Below the pieces are notes generated by a model. That model did not search any database. It worked only from the letters and a program-made list of their open reading frames with translations, and was not told the DNA's origin. Below are positions 13,701 through 24,950 of a stretch of 64,000 nucleotides of DNA, in pieces. The translations under genes were made by a program, and so were the position numbers. Numbering within the stretch: the stretch's first letter is position 1; each line of letters begins with the position of its first letter. The stretch is taken from positions 47,285,990-47,349,989 of the forward strand of contig JAZBQD010000014.1 in the NCBI GenBank assembly GCA_036583965.1. The letters run 5' to 3'. The stretch is from Prunella strophiata (lineage: Eukaryota > Chordata > Aves > Passeriformes > Prunellidae).

Positions 13701-14959
13701 TTCTTAGTGGGGAGTAAGAGAATGGATAAGCACACATGCAAGCATATACATCACAGTGGATTATTAAACTCTTTTCTCTCTGGAAACCAGGAAAAGAAAA
13801 GGGCAAAATTCATTTGGTCATTGGAGAAATCCCCATGTCACATAATACAGTCTTACAAACTACTAATGATTTCCATAGGGGTCAATTTTCATTTTATCAT
13901 TTGACTCCCGTAAGAATAACACAGGACCAAGGAAGCCTTAGGGAAATAAATAAATAAATAAACCTAATGGTATAGTTTGTGAGCTAAATTTCTCCTGGAG
14001 TAGGGGAATGCAAAATTACAGCTGAATCAATGTAACACAGCATTTTATTAACCTTTAACTAAGGAGCAGGGAAGTGAAATATGCAGTAAAGTCTCCACAC
14101 ACGTCTGACCTCTCCACCCGCTCTATAATTTCCTGCATTGCAAGGTGTGGAAGGATAGTGTACAAAGAACAGTCAGTATCCACTTCCTTTTCTCAGCCCA
14201 GAGGAATTGGACCTTCTAGCTCTGTATTTTTGCTTTTTTAACATTTCAGAGTAGATCTGTAACAGTTATGATGGGCCTACTGGCAGCTCACAACACACAA
14301 ATCCCATTGGTCCTCTGTTTAATACACTGGAATGCATTTTATCTTGTGACTTTTCCATAAACTTCTATATCATAGATAAACTTTCATGCTTTATTTCACT
14401 ATGAGTGAACTATTTATCTTAACACTGCTGCTTATCTTCCTTTCACAGCCCATTTTATTAATTTTTTTTTTATATTAAGCAAATTCACTTTTTATCTATG
14501 ATGTTTGTTTTACAGGTAATTCATCCAATTTAAGGTATTTTCTTAGGGACTTAATTTCATTTTGCCCTTGAAATTAACATCTAATGTGTTTTACATTTTT
14601 GAAATAGAAATTAATCTTTATTTGAATTATTAGTTCAGAGCTATAACCTACATGTACCATATTTGAATGTTGGTATGGGAATCATCTGTGACCCCATATT
14701 ATCCTGGACAACTACTGTGACAGAGTACATACATAGTTGTGTTGTGGAGATCCTGCAGTGGTAAAAAACGTATTTCTTTTATTTTAATCTTTGACAAAAG
14801 TAAGAATTCGACAAATCCATTCACACAGGGTAATCTCTTCCTGCCACCAGACAAATCCATGAGGTAGGTACCATCTCATCTAAGTTCTCTAAGATGAAAA
14901 GAAAAAAAATTCTGTCCAGTTCAGCATTTCTTGATTACATTTTTTTCTCTGTATGTGCT

Positions 14960-14960
<1 letters not shown>
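10760..14960. other. intergenic, no gene seen
   Basis: AT-rich DNA with a short TAAA repeat at about 13944-13961 and several T runs. No coding or RNA gene signal was recognised. Confidence 0.55.

Positions 14961-14963
<3 letters not shown>

Positions 14964-15001
<38 letters not shown>
14964..15001. repeat. AT dinucleotide microsatellite
   Basis: About 19 uninterrupted AT units. It lies inside a 98-residue chance frame whose repeating IY residues come from this tract. Confidence 0.97.
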
Positions 15002-15004
<3 letters not shown>

Positions 15005-15439
15005 TCAGTTGTGGACCAAGACTGCCAAGAGGTGAGTAATCAAATGCTGGGTTTGATGGTTTGTTCAACTCATTACTACCTTCAGAGGTACATCTGGGTA
15101 AGAAATTGGACATCCATTTTTGTTTGGCTTTACAGTTCAGTTCTTTCTGTATCTCTCTGGCAGAATACGAAAAGCTTCAAAGCACAGTAATTTGTGCCTG
15201 AAAAGATACCTGTACAGCGTGATGAAGTCACAGCTCAGTCTTCTGCTGGATAAACTTGAGTAGAATAAGCTCTGAAATTCTCTGTTGCTAAAGTGTTTCT
15301 ATATCTCTAAATAATTTCTCATGTTCTGTTATGAGCTTTCTGTTTTTCAAAACATGAAGGACTGAAAGCATGTTCTGAAACTGATTTCCTTGGCACACTC
15401 ACTCTTCCTTGCTTCCTCTCACTAAACTATCCATAAAAA

Positions 15440-15960
15440 TATTGAAAAGTCACCATGAAAGGCTGCAGGATTTCAGCTGAAACTCATTGTTCAGGACCTT
15501 TTTCACCATGATCCTCAAGTCCTTTCAAAGTGTTTGAATTTTTTTTTTTTTATATGAAGTAAATTCTGACTATTTCCTTTCCCTTTCATAGCATGGAGAA
15601 CATTTTCTGAGATCCATCCTACCAGGTTCAGATTGCCCTAAATAAGCACCTTGTAATGATATGTATTCAATTTATTGTTCCATCAACTATTGATTCATCT
15701 ACAAATTCTGCTAGAAATATTTCCAGATCATTGATTAAAATGTTGAAGAGTTGCAGGCACAGTACCAATTTCCTCAGAACCTCTCTAAAATCACCCTTTT
15801 AACATATTTTCATTTGACAACTATGGGTCTGAGACCTCTCAGTTACTTGGTTTCAGTCTACATCACCTGTACATATTAAAGAATAATATTGCAAGTCAGG
15901 ATGTCATATCAGTCCTAAATCAAAAGTGTTAAGAACTCAGGTATATTATGGCTGTAAAAT
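15440..15960 (-). mobile_element. ancient CR1/L3-like LINE fragment
   Basis: Diverged but recognisable inverted CR1/L3 pieces appear in order: CATGATCCTCAAGTCCTTT, then GATCATTGATTAAAATGTTG, CAGTACCAATTTCCTCAGAA and GTCAGGATGTCATATCAG. In related elements these sit in the reverse-transcriptase C-terminal and 3' region. The frame is broken many times. Boundaries are approximate. Confidence 0.6.
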
Positions 15961-16899
15961 TATTTTTATAAAACTTTTATTCTCATTAGTGAATAATAAC
16001 TGAGAAGTATTTTCCATAAAGCTACACTGAAGTACATTAGATCTTCTCTGTGAATAAAATTATTCTCATTACCATTTTTGAACATGAAGAGTAGTAAAGG
16101 AGCACTAGCCTTTTGAAACACAGTTTGTTTATGTTAAAATTAATTTTCACCTATGATCTTAAAACCATATTGCAAGGCTACTACAAGGTTACAGGTAAGT
16201 TCAGTAAGAAAAAATATCACTCTTCAGTAGCTTTTTCCCCCTTCATAAATATGTATTAAGCATCAAAGAAGTGATGAGACCCAACAGAACTGGACAGGAA
16301 GTTTCAGTGAAAACAAAGAGGATGCTGGATTAGTAAACCAAGTGCCCAAAAGACTTGGCAAGAATCTGAAAGCTCAGATGGATAGAAAATACAGAAGTAA
16401 CACATGTAGATAAGCTTTAATCACATGGTTGATTCATTTTCTCAGTTTGTTTGCTAATACAACACTTCCAGGCTCTCCACCCTGGAAATTTTTAAAAGGG
16501 TTCTAAAAATCCCACAAAAATCTTTCAAGGGATTCTGTATATGATCACAATGCTGATTCTTTGGACTGTTTCCTTTACAGAAGTTAAGATGCAAGTGAAA
16601 TACTGTCAACTTTCATGCCACAGAAATCCATGTGCATTATTGACATGAATGTATCTCTTACCTCAATACACTATCCAACATCTCTGTTTCTTATTAGTAG
16701 AAAAAAAAAAAAATCCTTCATGGGTTGCTCCCTCAGCCTTGTCATACTTTGAAATGAGAAGCACAGCTCATACAGTTTTATAATGTCTGAAATGAACATT
16801 GCACTGAAAAACAACAGGTTGGTTTCTTTAGATTAGGCAAGAGAAACCAGGCAGGAGTATACAAACTATAAGAAAGGCTAATATATGAAAGGTTATTAC

Positions 16900-17175
16900 A
16901 AGAGAATGGTGATTTGTCTACACACCCACTCGGAACAGAACATAGATACAATGGTTTTATTTGCAGAAATGAAAATAAGAATAAACGGGATGTAAGGAAA
17001 AAAGCTTTCTATCTGGTTAAGACTTTACTGTAGCACAAGCGAGAACTACCTCTAGTGTCCAAAACTCCCTTCATCAGAGGCTTCCAAGAAATGTTTTTGG
17101 ACACTGTTACACCTTAGACTGCTGAACCGGAAGTTCTCTAGAAGTTTCATCCAATCATGTAATTCTGTGTTTTTG
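16900..17175 (+). mobile_element. ancient CR1-like LINE fragment
   Basis: Pieces such as GGATGTAAGGAAAAAAGC, CATCAGAGGCTTCCAAGAA and GGACACTGTTACACCTTAGA follow the order of a diverged CR1 3' end and finish near AATTCTGTG. Boundaries are approximate. Confidence 0.55.
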
Positions 17176-17939
17176 CAATATTTGTATGTACATTTTGGGA
17201 TAAATATCTTTCAGTATTAGCCTTATTTATACAAGTGATTATGCAAAGTAATGTCCAGAAAAGTTGGAAGTTACTATTTCTAAGAAACACAATAAATTTT
17301 TGTCCTTTCCAAACAATGTGTAAGGTAGGAGTTCAGTATGAAATAACCTTTCTTTTCATTTACATGTACTACAAAAATACTATGGTTCTGCTTTCAGACA
17401 TTATAGAAATTAATATCAGCTTTAAAAGGATGTGATACATGTAAAAATACGATTTTAACACCAAAAAAAAAAAAAAATTTCACCACAGATTTTGTAACAA
17501 GACTTGCATATGCAATACCTGGAAACAATTTAAAAATCATTTTGATGCATTATGAATTATCTGTAAAAGAATAAGTAAGTGAGGACATTCTCAATTTTGG
17601 TAAATATTTATAGAGCCAAACAATATGAAGTATATGTAACAATCAAATTTCTAGTGAAAATGTGTGCAAGAAGGTTTATTTTGAAAGGAAAATTCCTACT
17701 CCCAGTGTCATACCCAATTAAATTCTCCAGGTAATGACCCCATTTGCATAGAGAGCTGAACCCACAAGTGGGAATTTTAATGGGCACAGCACCTGAGTAC
17801 ATTAATTGAGAGTGACACTACTTGAACTAGTTTTGTGCTTACCCCACTGAAAATTCTACTCATATTATTTTTAATGTCAAGCTACAAGTCAAATTTCAAG
17901 ATGATGGATTTGTTCTTTTTTAAGCATTGAATTTGAATA

Positions 17940-18240
17940 AAAGGCGGCTTTAATTCTGGTATGCATTGCATAGCTTTAACTAATATGTAGTTCTGATTCT
18001 GACCATTGCTTCATTTTTTCAGTGATTGGAATTTAATTTTATTCATTAATTTGCAAATAATTAGATAGAAAATAATGCCTTCTGCAGCTAAATTGCTTCT
18101 GGATTGCTGTTTAATGTACTTTAACCAGAATATGTGTTACAGTTAAGCTGACATAATAGTTTACTAAAATGTAATTGTGTAAATATGTCTAATTACTCCT
18201 TCTGAAGAAACAAGAGTGAATATAAAATTTCAGTCATGGA
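17940..18240. other. AT-rich block with homeodomain/POU-like motifs, candidate conserved noncoding element
   Basis: A low-repeat block with clustered TAATT cores and TTAATTTGCAAATAATTAG around 18047-18065. Its texture resembles conserved vertebrate noncoding elements, but conservation cannot be assessed here. Confidence 0.2.
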
Positions 18241-18590
18241 TACCTTAATTTTCTTAGACTTAACCCCATGAAAGCTTGGTAGTTGCAAAGCAGATTACTG
18301 AGGCAGAGACAGCAGTTGTCATGAGTAGTGGGATCCTTGTAACACATTTGCTTTTATCCTTCACACGCTACTTCTAATGACCTTGAAGTTATTGTGGATT
18401 CTAAACCACTGTTAGTCTACATTAAATATGTAATCAAGGTGTCTCCTCCTCACATGAAGAAACAGACAAATGGAGTTGCATTTCCTAGGGAGGAAAGAAA
18501 CACCGTGTTGTTTAATACATTTATTCTTCCCAGCTGGTTCTTAATTAGTCCTCAGTAACTGAAGGTAGCTCAGAATCAAAAAACTAGCAT

Positions 18591-18604
18591 ACACACACAC
18601 ACAC
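18591..18604. repeat. short AC microsatellite
   Basis: Seven AC units without interruption. Confidence 0.9.
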
Positions 18605-19424
18605 AGACATATATTGCCACTCTCAGATGTGCTAGCTTGAAATTAACATGCTGGTCTTTCTTTTGAAGATTGTCAGTTTGCAAAATTCTGCAGAAACCTT
18701 GATAGAACTTCTGGTGCTTTATTTGAGCTAGAAAGACATAATCAATTAATTTTCATTTTCAAATATTTCAACACTATTGAGCATCAGTTATTTAGATGCT
18801 AAGTCCAAAGTTCCAAAGACATCACTTTTGCAAGTCTCTTTGACTAGAAGTTGCATATAGCAGAGAACATAGAAAAGATGAAGAAACAACTTACAATGCA
18901 ACATGTATCTTGGTATTGTCCCAGACTTCCATAATGAAGACCCTTTCAATTCTCTTTGAACCAGAATTTTAAAGCAAAACAAAACCAAACATAATACCTA
19001 CCAAAAAAGCTAAGGAAACAAAGTAGGCACTGTGAATCTGGTGCCTCAAAAAGTAGGATTGTAACATGAAATATATTGGAGTACAGCATATTCACAGTGT
19101 GGTCACTTTGTGCAACCTGGAGATGAGACAAATTTCTGAATCCTACATCACTGATTGAAGAGGAATTGTGTAGTGCTTGGGCACCAATTACATACCCTAC
19201 TGAGATGATATAAAGAGCCCCAATTATAGTGGAGTACTTTGTCAGTTAAAATAGCATACGCATACCAGAATAAAAATCAGTAAGGTACTATTAAATGTAT
19301 AAAAGGTATTACACAGTCTTTCATCTTACATTCCATTTTTATGAGTACTGAATGGTAATGTACTAACAATTGCTATAATATGCGTATATAAAATAAGAAA
19401 ACAGGATTGTACACAGTGTTTTAT

Positions 19425-19826
19425 GAAGTGTGCTGAACTGATAGGAGAACTGGAATTGTTCAGGCGGGAAAAAAGAGCTTTTGGGTGGCCCAACTGCAGC
19501 CTTCCAGTTACCTGAAGGGAGCCTAAAAGGCAAATGGAGAGAGACTATTTACAAGGCCATGTAGTCAGATGATGAGGGAGAATGGGCTTTAAGCTGAAAG
19601 AGGGGAGGCTTAGATTAGATACTGGGAAGCAATTCCCAGTGTGAAGGTGATGAGGCACAAGAACAGGTTGTCCAGAGAAGTTGTGGATGTCCCACCCCTG
19701 GAAGTGTTCAAAGCCTGACTGGATGGGGCTCTGAGCAACCTGATCTAGTTGAAGATGTCCCTGCCCATGGCAAGCAGGTTGGAATCATATGATCCAACAC
19801 AAGCCATTCTATGAACCTATGATTAA
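19425..19826 (+). mobile_element. CR1 LINE fragment, 3' end
   Basis: About 400 bp with successive CR1 landmarks: GGCGGGAAAAAAGAGC, AGGGGAGGCTTAGATTAGATA, GAACAGGTTGTCCAGAGAAG, CACCCCTGGAAGTGTTCAAA, GACTGGATGGGGCTCTGAGC and a terminal TTCTATGAACCTATGATT typical of the CR1 3' repeat. It is truncated at 5' and has no intact frame. Confidence 0.9.
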
Positions 19827-19829
19827 AAA

Positions 19830-21370
19830 CCATAAAGACATTAAGAACATCTATTCTAATTAAACATCTGCCTGTTTTGCAGAATGGTAATTCAGAGCAC
19901 ATTCTCTTTCCAACTATAGTAGAAACAGCCCATCATATTAAAGATTTCTAAAGGAGAAAAAACCCATCCTTTTATGACACTAGCACCAAATCACTGGTAA
20001 ATAGCATAAGCAAGTGTTTAGGAGTAGGCTAAACTTTGTACAAGCAATCAACTTCACATTCAAGTGCATTGAGCACACTCAACAAGTGCATCTTGGAAGT
20101 GAGTGCAGTGTATCTTTGGAAGTGCTAAGAGCTGGCAAAAGATTCAGAAGGTAAGGGAAAACACAAGATTAATGTCTGTAGGATTCTAGAGCTACTACTG
20201 TTATCAACACAATGTGGAGTTTTCGAGTACGTGGTGTATGCACTCAAAGACTAAGACAAGACACTGGGGAGATATTTCTCTAATGTTTAACTTAATTTTG
20301 GTGCCAAGAGTAAGATTTCAGATACATCATTCATTCTATGATCTATTTCCTTTTAGAAAGTTACAAGACTGGAGACAATAAAAGCTTCAACATGGAGATA
20401 CGTCAATACAACTGGCACTGCTCTCCAAGAATATACATCAAATATTGCAACCATTAAAATAATGTGAAAAAAAGCCTAAGTGTGTGAAGAGCTCAGAAAA
20501 TTTTCTCATTTAGAATATTATAAAATCAGTGATTCATCTAAGTCAACACACATTTCTTAACATGAGAACTATGACTGAAATAGAGCCAGTATTCAATCCA
20601 AAAGTTCCTGGATGTTCCTGATCCTTCTTCACAGGAACCATTTTTTTCTAGAAATCTTAAGTATTATGGATACTGGCTAGACCAACTAAAATAGGTGTCA
20701 AATGATGCTATTTTTCTATGTATTTATCAGTTCTTTTACTAAAACAATTATTTTGGTGCACAGTCTCAATGCAAGACTTCATCATACACACTCAAACACA
20801 ATTTCTGCCAGTTTTATCATCTCTCCTCTGTAATGGCCAGAGAAGCAAATTTTTTTTTGACCCTCTATGGCAGTATAGATGTAGAAAAATTAGTGCAAAA
20901 CACTACTGAAATGCAGTTTCTGCAGTTTTAAAGTAGTATAAGGATGTTCACACTTAGCTTAAGCCAACATGATAAAACAATCATATGACTACTAAGAGCC
21001 AATTACACTCTTGGTTCAGCTTTTTTTTAGTAAACTGAAGACTTGCTGTAAATGTATGAAAATAACTTTCATTTTGATAAAATTTAATCATTACTTTAAT
21101 TTCACCTAATTAATCCAACTTCACCAAGGAATGAATTTTCCCTCTTAATGACAAACTTTTTTACTGCTGGAGGTTCATGCTAGCACAGCTTCAAGGGTCT
21201 CAGTTGGCTGAGCTCCACCTGTAAGACAACTTGTACACTGGTTCACCCTCTGTGCAAGTCACCCAAAGGCCAACACCTCTAGGAAGGGTTAAAGTAGAAG
21301 AAAAAACACAAAAAGACATGAAATTATTCTTCAGAGGAGTAACAAGGCAAGACTAGAAGAAAGCGATAGC
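19830..21370. other. intergenic sequence just beyond the MDFIC 3' end
   Basis: No gene or repeat family recognised. The part next to 21370 on the minus strand is T-rich and may be the downstream polyadenylation element. Confidence 0.5.
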
Positions 21371-21392
21371 CAAAAGTTTCAAAATAAAGATC

Positions 21393-21398
21393 TTTATT
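21393..21398 (-). terminator. MDFIC: probable distal polyadenylation signal AATAAA
   Basis: The minus strand reads GAAATAAAGATCTTTATTT here, a canonical hexamer, with cleavage expected 10-30 bases to the left (about 21363-21383). It is embedded in an 18-bp perfect palindrome at 21382-21399, so a plus-strand AATAAA is present too at 21383-21388. Confidence 0.55.
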
Positions 21399-21927
21399 TC
21401 AAAATAGTGTTTGCAAGTAGCACATCCAATTGATATAAAATACAAACAGCATGTCTCAAATGGGCCAGTTTGCAGAACTATAAACTGAAACACTGTACAA
21501 GTTCACAAGAACTATTATAAAATAGACAATTAAGTTCTAATGTTTTAATTTTATTTAAACTCTATTTTCACATTTGACTTCTGATTCTGCTTTTTTTATT
21601 ACACAAGGTGCTTACAAGACTGATTATAGAGTGAAAATTACAAAACAGAATTTAAGGATATAAATATAGAAAGGAATTCCTTAAACTACATGCTAATATT
21701 TGCTGCTACAAAGATACATTTTTCAAATGTGCTAATATCTCTATGACAAACAGCAGCAGATTACATTTAAATGTAAAACAAAATACACAATTTTTTTTTC
21801 AATTGTCTGCAATACTTTGATACTTCTAATCATTATGATGTTTAATAACACTATTTTCACTTCCAAGTATTTCACAAATAAAGTGGGAAAAGACATATCT
21901 GTGTATGTCCATGTGTGTGAGAAAAAG

Positions 21928-21935
21928 TATATACA
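21928..21935 (-). promoter_or_regulatory. Pumilio recognition motif in 3' UTR
   Basis: The minus strand reads TGTATATA, an exact match to the PUM consensus TGTANATA, inside the probable MDFIC 3' UTR. An 8-mer with one free position is expected by chance every few tens of kb, and more often in AT-rich DNA, so this is only suggestive. Confidence 0.25.
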
Positions 21936-24633
21936 CATATGCATTAACAAAGTTCTCGTAATTATTGGTTTTATAATTTCAATAAATCAAAAACCCACTA
22001 AGTTCCAGTAAGTAGAAACAAGGGCTTGTGCAGGACAAACTCTGTAGACAACTTTTACACAGGAAAATAACTCTCTAGATTGGTATTTTTAAATTCTTTT
22101 TTAAACCATATCAACCTGTGGTAAAAGTAATTTTTAGTAAGATCTAGAATTCACTAAAAGCATGATACACAAATGTGCATTTTCCAAGCACAGAACTGGA
22201 CCTGTTCCAGCAGGGCATGGATATTGGAGCAGGACAAGAGACTGGGAGTCCTCTTCCCTGTCCCAAAAGCACAATCAGACAAGAAACATCCACAATTCAC
22301 CTCTCTGTGACCAGAAGGACATGAGGAAAGACAGTTCATGGTGCTGTCTAGCCCCAGAGAACATGTTCCCACAACCACGGTGTCAACCACAGACCTACAA
22401 TGGACAAAGTACTATCTAGACTTTTTCCAAGGTGCATTGAGTCCCAATGCTCACTGTGATGCCCCCAATTTCCCCAGAGGCATTATGCCTTACAAAGACA
22501 AAATGCCTCCAGGCAATGCCACTCAACCAAGGCACCTCTTCCCCCTTCCCAATGTGGTTCAGCCTTTTAGGAGTCATAATTGAGCCCCATGAGCCTGATT
22601 CTAAGCACTGGGAATTTATCAATTTAACTATATTATTCCTTATTAGCCTGCGTATTACCATAGTATTATTTTCTCTCTAACTGGAATTTAACCAATAGAA
22701 AATTCTGACATGAATGGAAATGCACTTAGTTTATGGAATACAGATCAGAATCTGGCCCAATATATGGAAAAAAAACCCAAAACACAATAAGAATAATACT
22801 TGTAGCAACTATCAAAAAACAGATTAGGAAACCCTCTGAGGGTGAATCTGCATTGCATCAGAATAAACCACAATATTGCATATGCTAAGGCAAAACATAA
22901 CACCTCCCAGCTCCCTAGCATAGTTAAGGATTTGGCTTCAGTATAACTTGCAGTAGTAGGCACTACTAGTCAGTGTTCACAAGAAGAAGCTTTGGTTAAT
23001 ATCAGACCATTTGTCGACTTAGCTTCACACTCCTGTGATCTTTAGCTTGTCACATTTGCATAAACTGAATTCACTATAGTAGAAAGAGACATTTATGGCC
23101 AATTCCCTCAACACACATGCTATTGGCTATTGATGACTCTTGTAACAAGGACTGAATTTAGGAGATCTACAAATCTACACTCTACAAATGGAATACCTGC
23201 AGTGTAAACAGGAAAGTTTAATTATGTGAGATCAAGATGTGCAGGTGGTTTACACAGAACCACTTTGTGAGCTACAGACATGGAGGGTAGAAATTAGCAG
23301 AGGGTAAGGAAAATGGATAGTCTGATTCCCTTAACCTGGGAATGCCACAAGCCTCTTTATGTGTTCCACAATTACAATTACAAAAGACAGATATTTCTTG
23401 GAAAACCTTAATGGCATAATAGGGAATATAAAGTTAGGTCCAACAGATCCTAACTGTATTTTTCAAACATTTTAAATACCAACCCTTTTATTTTTAAAGC
23501 ATATATTTTTAAAATTATCTTTTTTTACACAGTTATTTAAAAATAGTATTTAAAATGTATCTGAGAATAAACACCTTTTCACTTGCTTTTTGCATTTAAT
23601 GACAGAATTCTTTGATCACGTCAGTTTAATTCTGTTTTTATGCCCTGTTTAAATTCTCCTACCCTCTGTAGATCTTTCTTACACCATAAAGAAAGAAATA
23701 TTAAGTTATGTGACACTGGCTCCAAAGCCACAAACACTGACCAGGCCACTTCATGTACTGGTTAAGATTCTTGAGTTAACTTCTAACAATTTTCCTCTTA
23801 CAGTAAATTTTTGAAGTATTTTTAGTCTATTAGTTTGTTACTCTACGGATGTATTTCATGTCTACACAGATTTCCAAAGTCTCTTTCTAAAACAAGGCAT
23901 TTCAAGTAATAATAGTATTGAACTAAAATGATAAGGTGTCTACTCTGTCTTCATTGATGACAAAGAAATCCTGGTACTCTTCTACCCTAGGGCAAAACTT
24001 ATATTTGACTTCAGATTGCCAGGTAATCTCAGCAATGGAAAATACCAGGAATTGCTCTCTAATCAATGAGATATTTAAAACAAAAGACATATTGTCAACA
24101 TGACCACTGTAGCAAAACCAGTGGAAGATTTCTGATGCTGGCTTTTGAATTAAGTTCAAAATAATAGAGCAAAGTTGCTTTCAACCCAAAGAGAAAGAAA
24201 TAGAGATATCTTGATTTTCAGAATGCCTGTAAAGGCATGTTATGCATGGAGGCATTTGAGTGTTTAAACATTAAAGTAAGGTAAAGGCAAATACTTAAGG
24301 TTTGCCTTGCAGTCTGTTCTCTGACCAAAACCTATCACTCGATTCAAATGGGAATTTTGCCTTCATATGGCCTGCAGCATCAGGCCTATAATTCACTTTC
24401 AATAAACTCTTCCATTTGCAAAGCCAAAAGGAAGCTGGAATGTAGCTTTAGTTTCACTTACAAAACTATACCATTTGTGTTAGAATACAGATTTGAGGAT
24501 TGCTTTTTAAAAAAATATTTATATAAGGGAATTAACAGTGCAAGTGTGAAAATCTTACCTTGTCTTTCTTCAAATGTATTTAAAGAAAAGCTCTCCAGTT
24601 TTATAGAGAATAAAATAGAAAGGGATAAATATT

Positions 24634-24881
24634 TCACGATGGGAAGCAGATCCCACAGCATTCCATGCAGATCTCCAAGCAATCTGAAGATTCACAACAG
24701 GCATCCATTATGCCACAGTCCATGTCACACGGGCAGTTACAGTCATCCCCCATCTCGTCCCCGCAGCAACAGCAGCAGGCTTCCGACCTGCAGATGCCAC
24801 AGGATGCTTGTCCCAGAACAATGTTGCAGAGGGTGAGAAATTCACAGAACAAGCAAGCCAGGATACAGTGAACACAGCAAT
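24634..24881 (-). CDS. MDFIC: MDFIC terminal coding exon, complete I-mfa domain and stop
   Basis: This exon encodes the C-terminal 81 residues plus a TGA stop at 24634-24636. The product is extraordinarily cysteine-rich, about 24 of 81 residues. It includes CCVHCILACLFCEFLTLCN, a CCCCC run, GDDCNCPCDMDCG and the terminal CCGICFPS, which together are the diagnostic I-mfa domain. In known family members this domain binds and inhibits transcription factors (bHLH myogenic factors, LEF1/Axin pathway, cyclin T1). The same C-terminal region, palmitoylated, associates with the pore of PIEZO mechanosensitive channels. Those roles come from family knowledge, not from this sequence. No cysteine position looks lost, and the frame is intact, so the gene appears functional. 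The acceptor AG sits in CATATGAAG with a poor adjacent pyrimidine tract; the likely tract lies about 30 bases upstream within a T/G-rich simple repeat. Confidence 0.97.
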
Positions 24882-24913
24882 CTTCATATGTAATAGTTCA
24901 GCAGCATGTCAGG

Positions 24914-24950
24914 AACAAACAAAACAAACAAACAAAACAATAAAAAAAAA
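24914..24950. repeat. AAAC-type simple repeat at intron 3' end
   Basis: AACAAACAAAACAAACAAAC followed by an A run. On the minus strand this is a TTTG/T tract located 30-70 bases before the acceptor of the I-mfa exon and probably acts as its pyrimidine-like tract. Confidence 0.85.

Larger units (their letters stand above)
21375..24633 (-). other. MDFIC: probable MDFIC 3' UTR
   Basis: About 3.25 kb follows the stop codon with no splice-supported coding frame. I place the end just left of the AATAAA at 21393-21398 because this signal is followed on the minus strand by a T-rich stretch with TCTTTTTGTGTTTTTTCTT around 21302-21322, a plausible downstream element. A proximal AATAAA at 23487-23492 could give a UTR of about 1.15 kb, and others occur near 21550 and 21595, so length variants are likely. 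The interior holds A/T-rich segments and a more GC-balanced block at about 22160-22640 with no coding evidence. The boundaries are inferred; cDNA would settle them. Confidence 0.6.

Noticed and set aside
14894..15190. 98-residue plus-strand frame
   Set aside because: It crosses the AT microsatellite, which produces the IY repeats; no other support.
24348..24836. 162-residue plus-strand frame overlapping the MDFIC last exon
   Set aside because: Its right part is the antisense shadow of the cysteine-rich I-mfa exon (GCA/ACA-type codons give Ser/His/Pro/Arg). The minus-strand reading is unmistakable.
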